Below, in pieces: positions 51,609-60,200 of a DNA stretch of 64,000 nucleotides. The notes beneath the pieces are model-generated. The model worked only from the letters and a program-made list of their open reading frames with translations. It was not told where the DNA came from and did not search any database. The translations under genes and the position numbers were made by a program. This stretch comes from BPGX01 sp035405785 (lineage in GTDB: Bacteria; Bacteroidota; Bacteroidia; B-17B0; Aurantibacillaceae), in contig DAONJS010000001.1 of NCBI GenBank assembly GCA_035405785.1, positions 434,001-498,000 on the forward strand, given 5' to 3'. How positions within the stretch are numbered: position 1 is the first letter of the stretch; the number at the start of each line of letters is the position of its first letter.

Positions 51609-52961
51609 CTACGGATACCATTTTTGATTGGTAATCATCAATGCTTCTTGAACTGTGATGCGAACATTATCTTTATGTGCTATTACAAATGCATCTTGAA
51701 TACCTTTTTGTTTGATGTTTTCTCTATAATCTCTTGCTTTTTTGTATTCATCAAAATTTCCTGAATAGAACTTTTTGTATGATTCGTGATTTTCTTCTTT
51801 TACATTCGGGATATTGTATTTACGAACAAAATAATTGCTTCTTACATTTGAGCGTAAGAATGCTCCTAATTGCACTGAAAAAAACACAGAAGTTTGTTTG
51901 GCTTTAGTGCTTGTTTCTGCAATATTTGCAGATGGTGGAGTAGTGGGTTGTTCTGAAATTGTTGGAGTTGAAGTAATAACAGAGGGCTGAATAGTTTCGG
52001 GTTTTAATGTTTGATTGACTACTTGATTATTTTCTGTAAAAGAAAATGTGCCGTTTAATGTAACTGCTGATGATAATGTGCCTGTTAATTTGTAAGAGAT
52101 ATTAAGTATAGATTTATCAGGTAAATTAGACCACACAAATTGAATAGTTTTTCCATCTACAAAAAATGAACTACCATCTTTTTCTTCTGCATTGGCTTTT
52201 AGTCCATCTGGTAAAATGTCGCTGTATTTTGCAAAACCTTTTGCTCCATTTTTATCAATCGTTATTTTAATGATCCATACATTGGGTGCTATATTTTCAA
52301 TTTGCCTGTTCATTTGAACATTAGTAGATGCTGGTGGTGTAATGGAAACATTAGTATTTGTAGGTGTTTCAATGGGTGTTTGTTGAGTTGTATTGGTTTC
52401 TACTGCAACATTTACATTAGAGTTTGTATTAACACTGATTTCAGTTGTGGGAGTAGGAGTAGCCGCAACGGATGAAGTTTCAGATGTGTTTTGTGTAATG
52501 GGTTCAGAAGATTCGCCGATATTAATAATAACTGGTGGAATTTCTACGACTTGTTTTGTGTTATTTACAATATAACTAAACTTTCCACTAATTCTTTTTT
52601 GACCAGAAGCATTTATTTTAGCACTAATTTTGAACTTTACTTTGAATTCCGATTCCATTGGCAATGCTGTCCATATCCACTTTTCAGTATTTTCAGAAAA
52701 ATTAGATTCTCTGATTAGTTCTTTTTTTCCTGTTTCTTCTGGTACAATTACAATTCCATTATCTAATTGAATTTGTAATTTAGCAAATCCGCTTACATTA
52801 CCTTTTTTAATAATTATTTCTGCATTAACAGTTTCTCCAGGTTTTATAGAATTAGGAACATTCAAAGTTACTGTAACACCATTATCAAAAAAAATTGAAA
52901 ACAGATAATAGAAAAATGATATTAATGAAACAAAAATACTTATAGAAGAGTTTAATAACAT
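51609..52961 (-). CDS. SPOR-domain membrane protein with a duplicated beta domain
   Basis: A 450-residue protein with an N-terminal hydrophobic anchor (ISIFVSLISFFYYLFSIFF). A beta-rich domain (about 30-150, SIKPGETVNAEIIIKKGNVS) is followed by a long Thr/Ser/Pro/Asn-rich linker and a second copy of the same domain (about 215-320, VWIIKITIDKNGAKGFAKYS). Another linker leads to a C-terminal SPOR domain (VFFSVQLGAFLRSNVRSNYF to VRITVQEALMITNQKWY). SPOR domains bind denuded peptidoglycan at division sites, so an envelope or septal role is plausible. I do not recognise the duplicated domain. Single gene. Confidence 0.7.
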   Translation of the reverse strand: MLLNSSISIFVSLISFFYYLFSIFFDNGVTVTLNVPNSIKPGETVNAEIIIKKGNVSGFAKLQIQLDNGIVIVPEETGKKELIRESNFSENTEKWIWTALPMESEFKVKFKISAKINASGQKRISGKFSYIVNNTKQVVEIPPVIINIGESSEPITQNTSETSSVAATPTPTTEISVNTNSNVNVAVETNTTQQTPIETPTNTNVSITPPASTNVQMNRQIENIAPNVWIIKITIDKNGAKGFAKYSDILPDGLKANAEEKDGSSFFVDGKTIQFVWSNLPDKSILNISYKLTGTLSSAVTLNGTFSFTENNQVVNQTLKPETIQPSVITSTPTISEQPTTPPSANIAETSTKAKQTSVFFSVQLGAFLRSNVRSNYFVRKYNIPNVKEENHESYKKFYSGNFDEYKKARDYRENIKQKGIQDAFVIAHKDNVRITVQEALMITNQKWYP

Positions 52962-53045
52962 ATTTTATGGTGGCAATAATAATTATTTTAATTTGATAAA
53001 TAACAAATTATTGTTTTGAAAAAATCAACACTTAGTTGTGAATAA

Positions 53046-54056
53046 TTAAAATGAAGGCACGCCATTAACAGTGGTGTATTTCATGGTGTATTTAATACCT
53101 GGATTAATATATTTGTAAGCACTGTGGCTCATCAGTGCGGCTTCATGAAAACCACAAAGAATGAGTTTTAGTTTATTAGTATAAGTATTGATGTCGCCAA
53201 TGGCATAAACTCCAGGAATGTTTGTAGAATAATCTTCTGTATTTACTTTGATGGCGTTCTTTTCAATTTCTAATCCCCAATTTTCAATTGGACCTAATTT
53301 TGGTGATAATCCAAATAATGGAATAAAGTAATCTGTTTCTATTTCAGTTTTTTCGTTGGTTTTGATATTGGTTACAACTGCTTTTTCTAACTTGCCATTT
53401 CCAATAAGTTCTGTAACTTGAGCATTCAAAATCATATTGACTCTTCCATCTTTTACTCTCTTACATACTTTGGCTACACTATCTGGAGCACCTCTAAAAT
53501 TCTCACTTCTGTGAACAAGAGTGAGTTCTTTTACAATATCAGAAAGATATATTGTCCAATCCAATGCACTGTCTCCGCCACCAGCAATGATTACTCTTTT
53601 GTCTTTGTAAATTTCAGGTTTGGGAATAATGTATTCTACCCCCTTACCATTTTCAAAATCTGAAATGTTAGGAATTTCGGGCTTTCGTGGTTCAAATACA
53701 CCTAATCCACCAGCAATCACAACCACTTTACTTTCAATTTTAGTGCCCATATTAGTTTCCAAAAGAAAATGTCTTTCTTCTAACTTTGTAAGTTTTTCAA
53801 CTCTTTCGCCTAATGTAAAAGTGGGCTTAAATGGTTCAATTTGTTTCATTAAATTATCAATGAGTTCTTGTGCTAATATAGTTGGATAACCCGGAATATC
53901 ATAAATGGGTTTTTTAGGATAAATTTCCGAAAGTTGCCCACCTGGTTGTGGTAAATAATCAATTAAGTGGCAACGCATTTTTAATAAGCCACATTCAAAT
54001 ACGGCAAATAAACCAACAGGTCCTGCACCAATAATGGCTACATCTGTGCTAATCAT
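53046..54056 (-). CDS. Thioredoxin-reductase-like ferredoxin/flavodoxin-NADP+ reductase (type 2)
   Basis: A 336-residue flavoenzyme. It has the FAD loop VAIIGAGPVGLFAVFECGLL, PGGQLSEIYPKKPIYDIPGY, the NADPH loop VIIAGGGDSALDWTIYLSDI and the closing FAD motif GVYAIGDINTY. The CxxC of thioredoxin reductases is absent, which with the length points to YumC-type ferredoxin-NADP+ reductase, passing electrons between NADPH and ferredoxin or flavodoxin. ATG 54056 is used; the longer frame starts from a TTG overlapping the -7 element. Confidence 0.88.
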   Translation of the reverse strand: MISTDVAIIGAGPVGLFAVFECGLLKMRCHLIDYLPQPGGQLSEIYPKKPIYDIPGYPTILAQELIDNLMKQIEPFKPTFTLGERVEKLTKLEERHFLLETNMGTKIESKVVVIAGGLGVFEPRKPEIPNISDFENGKGVEYIIPKPEIYKDKRVIIAGGGDSALDWTIYLSDIVKELTLVHRSENFRGAPDSVAKVCKRVKDGRVNMILNAQVTELIGNGKLEKAVVTNIKTNEKTEIETDYFIPLFGLSPKLGPIENWGLEIEKNAIKVNTEDYSTNIPGVYAIGDINTYTNKLKLILCGFHEAALMSHSAYKYINPGIKYTMKYTTVNGVPSF

Positions 54057-54068
54057 TTTTTTTTGCGG

Positions 54069-54076
54069 CAAAGATA
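54069..54076 (-). promoter_or_regulatory. -7 promoter element TATCTTTG of the reductase gene
   Basis: Minus-strand TATCTTTG, exact consensus, 12 bases upstream of the ATG at 54056. Confidence 0.6.
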
Positions 54077-54110
54077 GTTAAGCAAATTTGAATTTCATTA
54101 AAATAATCTC

Positions 54111-54118
54111 TATTTTTG
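54111..54118 (+). promoter_or_regulatory. -7 promoter element TATTTTTG of the 54130 gene
   Basis: Plus-strand TATTTTTG, 11 bases before the ATG at 54130. It shows that the upstream TTG at 54088 is not the start. Confidence 0.55.
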
Positions 54119-54129
54119 TTCAAAAAAAA

Positions 54130-54789
54130 ATGACTTACAGACAAATTTTAGAACAATTAAAATCTTTGTCATTAGAAACCTTATCAGATGCTGAATTACA
54201 GGAACTTAAAGATGAACTTGTAAAATTATTAGTAGATGTTCAAATTCAAAAAGATATTAATGCTCAACTTAATAAAAAACATTCCACTACCGATGATATT
54301 CAAATGGAAGTAATTCAAAAAGTAAGCAATGAAGAAGAAGAAAAATCAATTCATACAATTGAGGAAAAAACACAAAAAGAAGAAGAAATTGTAATTATTG
54401 AAGAAAAAACTCAAAGCAACCAATGGATAGTGGAAGAAGAAATATCAGAGGAAATTTTAAATATCTATAAAGAAGAACCATCAAAAGCAGCAGAGGAGAA
54501 TCAAAATATAAGTCAAGAAAAGCAAGAGAATAAAAAAGTAGTGAGCCAAAGAAATAATATAAGTATTCCAAAAATTTCATTTAGTATCAATGACAAATTT
54601 AGAATAATAAAGAAGTTATTTAAAAACAACAGTGAACAATTTGAAAAATTTATAGAACAGATGAATAGTGCGAATTCATTGAGTTCTTCAGAACAAATAA
54701 TACAAGAATTTGCGAAGAAAAATAATTGGGATGAAGATACTTTTGAGTATCAGTTGTTATTTAAACAAAATCAAAAGAGGTTTAGGTAA
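54130..54789 (+). CDS. Hypothetical acidic coiled-coil protein
   Basis: A 219-residue soluble protein. Residues 1-50 are helical (TYRQILEQLKSLSLETLSDA), residues 50-145 are very Glu-rich and low in complexity (TQKEEEIVIIEEKTQSN), and the last 75 residues form a more conserved-looking domain (SFSINDKFRIIKKLFKNNSE then NWDEDTFEYQLL). The C-terminal part resembles a segment recurrent in Bacteroidota hypothetical proteins (LNDRFxFxxELF ... W). Function unknown. Convergent with the DUF5686 gene, 7 bases apart. Confidence 0.6.
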   Translation: MTYRQILEQLKSLSLETLSDAELQELKDELVKLLVDVQIQKDINAQLNKKHSTTDDIQMEVIQKVSNEEEEKSIHTIEEKTQKEEEIVIIEEKTQSNQWIVEEEISEEILNIYKEEPSKAAEENQNISQEKQENKKVVSQRNNISIPKISFSINDKFRIIKKLFKNNSEQFEKFIEQMNSANSLSSSEQIIQEFAKKNNWDEDTFEYQLLFKQNQKRFR

Positions 54790-54796
54790 AATAGTA

Positions 54797-57265
54797 TTAC
54801 AATATAAGTTGGAATGAGAATTTAATACCAAAATTGTCAATAGCATTTGGTAAAGGATAAGTTAATCGCCATAAGGCATCTATTCTGAAGATTTTGAAAA
54901 TGTTCTCCACTCCTACATTGGCTTCTATGTAAGGACATTTTTCCAATGTTTTCATTGTAGAAGGAAAAATTAAAATGTTTTTGTTTTGTTCGTTGACACT
55001 TCCCCAAACGCCTTTTATTCCTGCTATTTCACGAAGTTTTAATTTTTTCAAAAGTGGCACTCTGTTCAAAAACAACCCATTAAAATGATGTTCTGCACTT
55101 CCAGAAACATATTGGTCAGAAACAAATTCAAAATAACGCATCATATTATAGGCATAAGGGTCATACATATAAGTTTCATTTCCTCCATGCAATTCCATCA
55201 AAGGATAAGGCAATGTGCCGAAAATTTTTCCTCCTGTTACACTTACATCTGTATAACCTAAAATGGGTGTAATTCTTATTCTTTTGGAAATAGTTAAAGC
55301 AACTCTTTGAAAATTATACTCTCCACCATATGCATCTGGCAAGGACTTTGAATACATCAATTGAATAATTGGATAAGTTGTTCCCAAAGATACTCGTTCA
55401 AAATTTCCTCCAACAAATTTTTCTTTGTATGCAAATCGGATATTGATTCTTGCTTCTACATTTTTAATAAAATCTTTTTGTTTTATTTTATTATCAATTG
55501 CATCTTTGAAAACATAAGGATCATTGAGAGGTAAAGGTGAATAAGTTGTTCCAAACAAATTGATTTTTGTAGTTAGTCCTGGAAACCATTCTCTTTCATA
55601 CCACGCTTCAGTTTTATTGACTTTTGTTAAAGTTCGCAATCCTCTTGCTCTTAAAAAGGATGCAAATAAATTATCTTGTGAAAAGCCATTTGTACTTTGA
55701 CCTAATATCTCATAATCACTTTTAAAATTGATACCAAATAATTGTCTGTGAGGTTTTTGTGTAATAAAACATTTGAAGCCCAATCCATACTTCCATTTTT
55801 CATCTTTTGTACCATAAGCAATGTAACCATTTAATTCATACCATTTACTGAATACTGCACTTGTTCTTCCTCCAAATCTAAACCTTGGACCTTCCACAAG
55901 ATTGTAACTAATCATATTGTAATATGGGCCTATTTCAAAGTTATTGAATTTTTTGTAACCATTAAATAATAAATAGAAAAAATCCACCCAGGTTTTGTAT
56001 ACAGGCAATGTTTGAATAGTATCAATCATCTTAAAAATTTTCATTTCTCTTTGAGAAAGTGTATCGTGTCTGTTTTCTTTCCAAAATGAATCATCTTTTT
56101 TTAAAGCATCATCTTCTACAACTATTGCATCTCCAAGTGTATAAAAGTTTTCAGGTTTAGGTTGATTTAAGACAAATTTTTTGTAAGAAGTTGTTTTTCT
56201 GCCATAAAATCCAATGGACTTTTTTGTGGGTGAAAAATCTATTACTAATCTGTCTTTTACGAGCATCCATGTAGTGTCTATTAAATCAAATTCTTGAGTG
56301 GCTTTTACGTCATTGACAAAATTAATGTTGGCTTCTTTTGGTAAAGACATTTCAAATCTTTTTACAGCCCATGAAGTATCAGCAATCCATATATTTCCTG
56401 TAAATGCTATATCTCCCGTTCTTTTAGGTTTAAAGCGAATGTGATAGCAGTATTTATTTCCAATAAAACCACTATCTTCTAAAAAATATTTATAGTAAAA
56501 AAATCCTTCTGATGAAATGGGGCTTGGAAATTGTTTATCAAAAATCAAGATATTATTATCATAGATGTTTATTTTTTGATACATATCTCCCATAATGCCC
56601 GAAATACTTGAATTTTCTACACCTGTTATTTTACTTGCTTTTACAATTTCTTTTTTTCTAGTGGGATTTTTTTTGTAATAAAGTTCGGATAAATTTTCAA
56701 CCATAAAAAATGGTAATGATGGTTTTTCATCACTATAAACGCTATCTACATTTTTAAAAACAAATGCAACGGGTTTCATCAATTTGCTTTCTCGCATTTC
56801 TTTTGGAATTTTGTTGAGGTCAAATTCTATTTTGTTATATACTTCATATTGATATGCTTCTAATTTATCAGGATTGTGGCGGGATTTATTAGCAATTGCA
56901 TTACGAATTATTCTATGTGCAGGGTTTTCACCTGCTTTTACAGTTACTTCTTCTAAAGAAATTCCTTCTAATTCCATTGGCATATTTATAACCTGATTCA
57001 ATACACCTTTTTGAATTGGACGAGATAATCTTTTGTAACCAACATAAACGGCTATCAATGAATCGCCTATTGTATTAGTTTTAATAGTAAAATTACCTTC
57101 AAAGTCAGTTTGTGTTCCTATTGTTGTTCCTTTAATTATAAGAGGAACGAATGGCAAGGGTTCTTTAGATGCTGCATCAAAAACTTTTCCAGAAATAACA
57201 TATTTTTCCTGACTTAATGCCAAAGAAAAATATAGGATAAAAATTATTAGAAAATTATTTTTCAT
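54797..57265 (-). CDS. Outer-membrane DUF5686 protein with N-terminal carboxypeptidase-like regulatory domain
   Basis: An 822-residue exported protein with signal peptide MKNNFLIIFILYFSLALSQ. An N-terminal CarboxypepD_reg-like beta-sandwich follows (YVISGKVFDAASKEPLPFVP, GTQTDFEGNFTI, 21-105). A long DUF5686 region begins at the conserved AHRIIRNAIANKSRHNPDKL and ends in many predicted barrel strands, finishing with aromatic-hydrophobic FGIKFSFQLIL, as in outer-membrane proteins. It resembles TonB-receptor-like proteins but I see no plug domain. Probably surface-exposed; substrate unknown. Confidence 0.85.
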   Translation of the reverse strand: MKNNFLIIFILYFSLALSQEKYVISGKVFDAASKEPLPFVPLIIKGTTIGTQTDFEGNFTIKTNTIGDSLIAVYVGYKRLSRPIQKGVLNQVINMPMELEGISLEEVTVKAGENPAHRIIRNAIANKSRHNPDKLEAYQYEVYNKIEFDLNKIPKEMRESKLMKPVAFVFKNVDSVYSDEKPSLPFFMVENLSELYYKKNPTRKKEIVKASKITGVENSSISGIMGDMYQKINIYDNNILIFDKQFPSPISSEGFFYYKYFLEDSGFIGNKYCYHIRFKPKRTGDIAFTGNIWIADTSWAVKRFEMSLPKEANINFVNDVKATQEFDLIDTTWMLVKDRLVIDFSPTKKSIGFYGRKTTSYKKFVLNQPKPENFYTLGDAIVVEDDALKKDDSFWKENRHDTLSQREMKIFKMIDTIQTLPVYKTWVDFFYLLFNGYKKFNNFEIGPYYNMISYNLVEGPRFRFGGRTSAVFSKWYELNGYIAYGTKDEKWKYGLGFKCFITQKPHRQLFGINFKSDYEILGQSTNGFSQDNLFASFLRARGLRTLTKVNKTEAWYEREWFPGLTTKINLFGTTYSPLPLNDPYVFKDAIDNKIKQKDFIKNVEARINIRFAYKEKFVGGNFERVSLGTTYPIIQLMYSKSLPDAYGGEYNFQRVALTISKRIRITPILGYTDVSVTGGKIFGTLPYPLMELHGGNETYMYDPYAYNMMRYFEFVSDQYVSGSAEHHFNGLFLNRVPLLKKLKLREIAGIKGVWGSVNEQNKNILIFPSTMKTLEKCPYIEANVGVENIFKIFRIDALWRLTYPLPNAIDNFGIKFSFQLIL

Positions 57266-57395
57266 CTAAAATTGTTTTTAATTATTCAGTAAAGGTGGAA
57301 CTCCATAATTGCGAACTATTAAAGAAATTTGCACATTCCTTTTTTACTTTGAGTTTTTGTATTTGTGCTTTGTTTTTGCTTGCAATTATGTTGTT

Positions 57396-58550
57396 TCATA
57401 AATCTTCTGCTAATTTCAATGCTTCTTGATGTGTTTGATATAATTCGTTTAAATCAGGTTGGGTAATATAATTAATTTTATGTAATGTTTTTGAAATGAT
57501 TTCGGGTATTTGATAAAATTTTATTTTATCATTTAAGAATAGTTCTACTGCTTTTTCATTTGCGGCATTCAAAGCACATGGCATATTTCCACCTTTCTTG
57601 AGTGCTTCATAAGCCAGTTCTAAACAAGGAAAAGTTTTTAAATCAGGCGGATAGAAAGTTAGTTGTGGATAGTTGATAAAATCAAATCTTGGAAAATTTG
57701 TTTTAACACGAATAGGGTAGTGCAAAGCATAATGGATAGGTAATTTCATATCAGGCAATCCCATTTGGGCTTTGATACTGCCGTCATTAAACTGTACCAT
57801 ACTGTGAATAATACTTTGTGGATGCACAATGACTTCAATCTGATGAGGTTGTAAGTGAAATAGCCATTTTGCTTCAATCACTTCCAGCCCTTTATTCATC
57901 AATGTTGCAGAGTCAATGGTAATTTTATTTCCCATTTTCCAATTAGGATGTTTAAGGGCTTGTTCTTTTGTAACATTTTTAATTTGTTCAGATGTGTAAC
58001 CTCTGAATGGACCGCCTGATGCTGTTAATATAATTTTTTCAATAGTTGATAATCCTTCGCCTTGAAGACATTGAAAAATGGCAGAGTGTTCAGAGTCAAC
58101 AGGAATGATACTAACATTATTTTCAAGAGATAATTTATCAATCAAATGACCTGCAACTACTAAACTTTCTTTATTAGCCAGTGCGATGTGTTTTTTGTTT
58201 TTAATAGCATGTATGGTTGTAGATAGTCCAGCAAATCCAACAGCAGCAGCCAATACAATATCTACACTTTCCCATTCTAAAATTTGATGAGCAGATTCTT
58301 CACCAGCAAAAACCTTGATGGGCTTGTTTTTTAGTGCTTCTGATAAAACATGATATTTAGATTTATCAATAATTACAACAGCATTAGGTTCAAATGCTAT
58401 GGCTTGTTGAATCAATAAATCAACATTACTATTAGCAATTAATATTTCTGCCTGTAAATAATTACTTTCTTTAATTACCTGTAATGCTTGTGTGCCAATG
58501 CTACCAGTGCTTCCAACAATAGCAATTTTTCTTTTATCTAGTGAGTTCAT
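57396..58550 (-). CDS. dxr: 1-deoxy-D-xylulose 5-phosphate reductoisomerase
   Basis: DXR makes 2-C-methyl-D-erythritol 4-phosphate, the second step of the MEP isoprenoid pathway, using NADPH. The 384-residue protein has IAIVGSTGSIGTQALQVI, the metal/substrate segments LANKESLVVAG, IPVDSEHSAIFQCLQG and LTASGGPFRGY, and MNKGLEVIEAKWLF, followed by HPQSIIHSMVQFNDGS. Its ATG is 11 bases after smpB, so the two are likely co-transcribed. The gap to the DUF5686 gene (57266-57395) contains nothing I can assign. Confidence 0.97.
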   Translation of the reverse strand: MNSLDKRKIAIVGSTGSIGTQALQVIKESNYLQAEILIANSNVDLLIQQAIAFEPNAVVIIDKSKYHVLSEALKNKPIKVFAGEESAHQILEWESVDIVLAAAVGFAGLSTTIHAIKNKKHIALANKESLVVAGHLIDKLSLENNVSIIPVDSEHSAIFQCLQGEGLSTIEKIILTASGGPFRGYTSEQIKNVTKEQALKHPNWKMGNKITIDSATLMNKGLEVIEAKWLFHLQPHQIEVIVHPQSIIHSMVQFNDGSIKAQMGLPDMKLPIHYALHYPIRVKTNFPRFDFINYPQLTFYPPDLKTFPCLELAYEALKKGGNMPCALNAANEKAVELFLNDKIKFYQIPEIISKTLHKINYITQPDLNELYQTHQEALKLAEDL

Positions 58551-58561
58551 TTAATTTTTTA

Positions 58562-59032
58562 TTATTTAATTTTTCTACCTATTTCTCTTTCAATATCTCT
58601 TTTTTTTATGCTTTCTCTTTTATCAAAAGATTTTTTCCCTTTTGCAAGTGCAATTTGTAATTTTGCCCAACCTTTATTATTGATGTATAATTTAATGGGA
58701 ACTATTGTCATTCTCTCTTCTTTTACTGCCCGGTGCAATTTTCTCAATTCGTTTTTATGTAAGAGTAATTTTCTTTCTCTCATAGGTTCGTGAGTGCCAA
58801 ATCCGCTACCATAAGGGGAAATATGCATATTTTTAATGAATAACTCGTTATTTTTGAAATAACAATAAGCGTCAGATAAATTTACTTTTCCTAATCGTAT
58901 AGATTTTATTTCACTTCCAGTTAATACAATGCCACATTCATATTTTTCAATGATTTCATAATCAAATTTTGCTTTGCGATTTTCAATTGTAACTTGATTT
59001 TTAATGCTGTTATTTTCTTTTGCTTTGTTCAT
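58562..59032 (-). CDS. smpB: SsrA-binding protein SmpB
   Basis: SmpB binds tmRNA and rescues stalled ribosomes. The 156-residue protein has NRKAKFDYEIIEKYECGIVL, TGSEIKSIRLGKVNLSDAYC, the NPHxxxY-like segment HISPYGSGFGTHEPMRERKL and a basic C-terminal tail (KRESIKKRDIEREIGRKIK) that enters the mRNA channel. Length is typical. No tmRNA gene was recognised in the window. It leads the smpB-dxr pair. Confidence 0.96.
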   Translation of the reverse strand: MNKAKENNSIKNQVTIENRKAKFDYEIIEKYECGIVLTGSEIKSIRLGKVNLSDAYCYFKNNELFIKNMHISPYGSGFGTHEPMRERKLLLHKNELRKLHRAVKEERMTIVPIKLYINNKGWAKLQIALAKGKKSFDKRESIKKRDIEREIGRKIK

Positions 59033-59207
59033 ATCAAGCGTAAATATACATATTGAAATAGAAAATGTGATAATTCAAAAATTTAAGTAATATTTTTTAG
59101 TAATTTGTAAAAGATATTTTCAAATAAACACAACGAAATTTTTTATTCTTAAAATTCAACTTTGGATAAATTGAAATAAAAATTTGGAAGTTTGGATAAA
59201 AATTATG

Positions 59208-59215
59208 TATATTTG
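59208..59215 (+). promoter_or_regulatory. -7 promoter element TATATTTG of the tRNA cluster
   Basis: An exact TAnnTTTG match 30 bases before the first tRNA. A TTG at 59184-59186, 21 bases upstream, fits the -33 element. The 213-base gap 59033-59245 otherwise holds only A/T-rich sequence. Confidence 0.6.
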
Positions 59216-59245
59216 CGGGCGAAATTTTTAGAGTACTTTGACAAT

Positions 59246-59318
59246 GCGGGAGTAGCTCAGTTGGTAGAGCATCACCTTGCCAAGGTGAGGGTCGCGGGTT
59301 CGAGTCCCGTTTCCCGCT
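59246..59318 (+). tRNA. tRNA-Gly (GCC)
   Basis: A 73-base cloverleaf. Acceptor arms GCGGGAG and TTCCCGC pair; D-arm GCTCAGTTGGTAGAGC; anticodon stem-loop CACCTTGCCAAGGTG gives GCC; T-arm GCGGGTTCGAGTCCCGT. The CCA end is not encoded. Confidence 0.97.
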
Positions 59319-59414
59319 CTTTTATTGTTCATTGAAATAAATGAGCGAAAAGTTCTTTCAGAACAGTTTTAATTGTTGTTTGAAAGTTTTAAGAAAAAAT
59401 GTTTCAAAATTGTT

Positions 59415-59501
59415 GCCTGGGTGGTGGAATTGGTAGACACGCAGGACTTAAAATCCTGTGGCACTTATAATGCCGTGCGGGTTCAAGTCCCGCCCCGGGT
59501 A
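59415..59501 (+). tRNA. tRNA-Leu (UAA)
   Basis: An 87-base class II tRNA with a long variable arm. Anticodon stem-loop CAGGACTTAAAATCCTG gives TAA; variable arm GGCACTTATAATGCC; T-arm GCGGGTTCAAGTCCCGC. Terminal G-U acceptor pair, discriminator A, CCA not encoded. Confidence 0.97.
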
Positions 59502-59531
59502 CTTTTTTATTTAGTTCAGAAAAATCTATAA

Positions 59532-59616
59532 GCCCGGGTGGCGGAATTGGTAGACGCGTCGGTCTCAAAAACCGATGAGTATCACACTCTTGCGGGTTCG
59601 AGTCCCGCCTCGGGTA
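59532..59616 (+). tRNA. tRNA-Leu (CAA)
   Basis: An 85-base class II tRNA. Anticodon stem-loop TCGGTCTCAAAAACCGA gives CAA. Variable arm about GAGTATCACACTC; T-arm GCGGGTTCGAGTCCCGC. CCA not encoded. Confidence 0.96.
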
Positions 59617-59655
59617 CTTGTGGTTTAAAATCTCCCGTTTTTAATATAATATTCT

Positions 59656-59739
59656 GCCCGGATGGCGGAATTGGTAGACGCACTGGTCTCAGAAGCCAGT
59701 GAGCATTTGCTCGTGTGGGTTCAAGTCCCGCTCCGGGTA
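59656..59739 (+). tRNA. tRNA-Leu (CAG)
   Basis: An 84-base class II tRNA. Anticodon stem-loop CTGGTCTCAGAAGCCAG gives CAG. Variable arm GAGCATTTGCTC; T-arm GTGGGTTCAAGTCCCGC. The T-arm's first pair is G-C followed by a T-C mismatch-like position, otherwise regular. CCA not encoded. Confidence 0.95.
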
Positions 59740-59747
59740 CAAGTGTT

Positions 59748-60200
59748 TTAAATTACCAATTTTTCTAAATAATTACTGATAACACCTAAAAAGTTTTCAG
59801 AATTTGGAAAAATAATTGTGGAACTTTTTTTGTGATTAAAATTATCAGAAATTTTTATTTTAGAGGGTATTACAGAGGATATTAAATAAGTATTTCGGAG
59901 ATTTTGTAAAGGATTAAAATGCACAACAATTTTGAAAGTTCTATTTTTTAATGTGTTACTTGCAGAAGGTTTTAAAAATAAGTTGAAAGGGAAAAAATCT
60001 TTTTGATGAATAACAATCACTTCGTCTGCAGGTATTTTTTTGATGGGTGAATAATCCATTATTGGTTGTGGAGAAAATATAATAAGATCTTTTTTTTCTA
60101 ATTCTTGCAGGTTTTGATAAAACAAGAGAAAATCAGAATAAAATTTTTGTAATGTTACGTTTGAAGTTACAACAACTATTGAAGATATGTTTTTATCCAT
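59748..60200 (-). CDS. Hypothetical protein downstream of nrnA
   Basis: A 150-residue protein without signal peptide or membrane helix. It alternates short beta strands and helices: SSIVVVTSNVTLQKFYSDF, LIIFSPQPIMDYSPIKKI, DEVIVIHQKDFFPFN, IVVHFNPLQNLRNTYLISSV and a final SENFLGVISNYLEKLVI. The pattern loosely recalls small Rossmann-like Bacteroidota proteins of unknown function that look like reduced glycosyltransferase-9 folds; I cannot confirm this. Its ATG overlaps the nrnA stop (TAATG), so it is translationally coupled to nrnA. Confidence 0.6.
   Translation of the reverse strand: MDKNISSIVVVTSNVTLQKFYSDFLLFYQNLQELEKKDLIIFSPQPIMDYSPIKKIPADEVIVIHQKDFFPFNLFLKPSASNTLKNRTFKIVVHFNPLQNLRNTYLISSVIPSKIKISDNFNHKKSSTIIFPNSENFLGVISNYLEKLVI

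Noticed and set aside
59415..59739. G-U terminal acceptor pair in all three tRNA-Leu genes
   Set aside because: The ending GGGTA(CCA) with G1-U72 also occurs in ordinary bacterial tRNA-Leu, so it is not a peculiarity.
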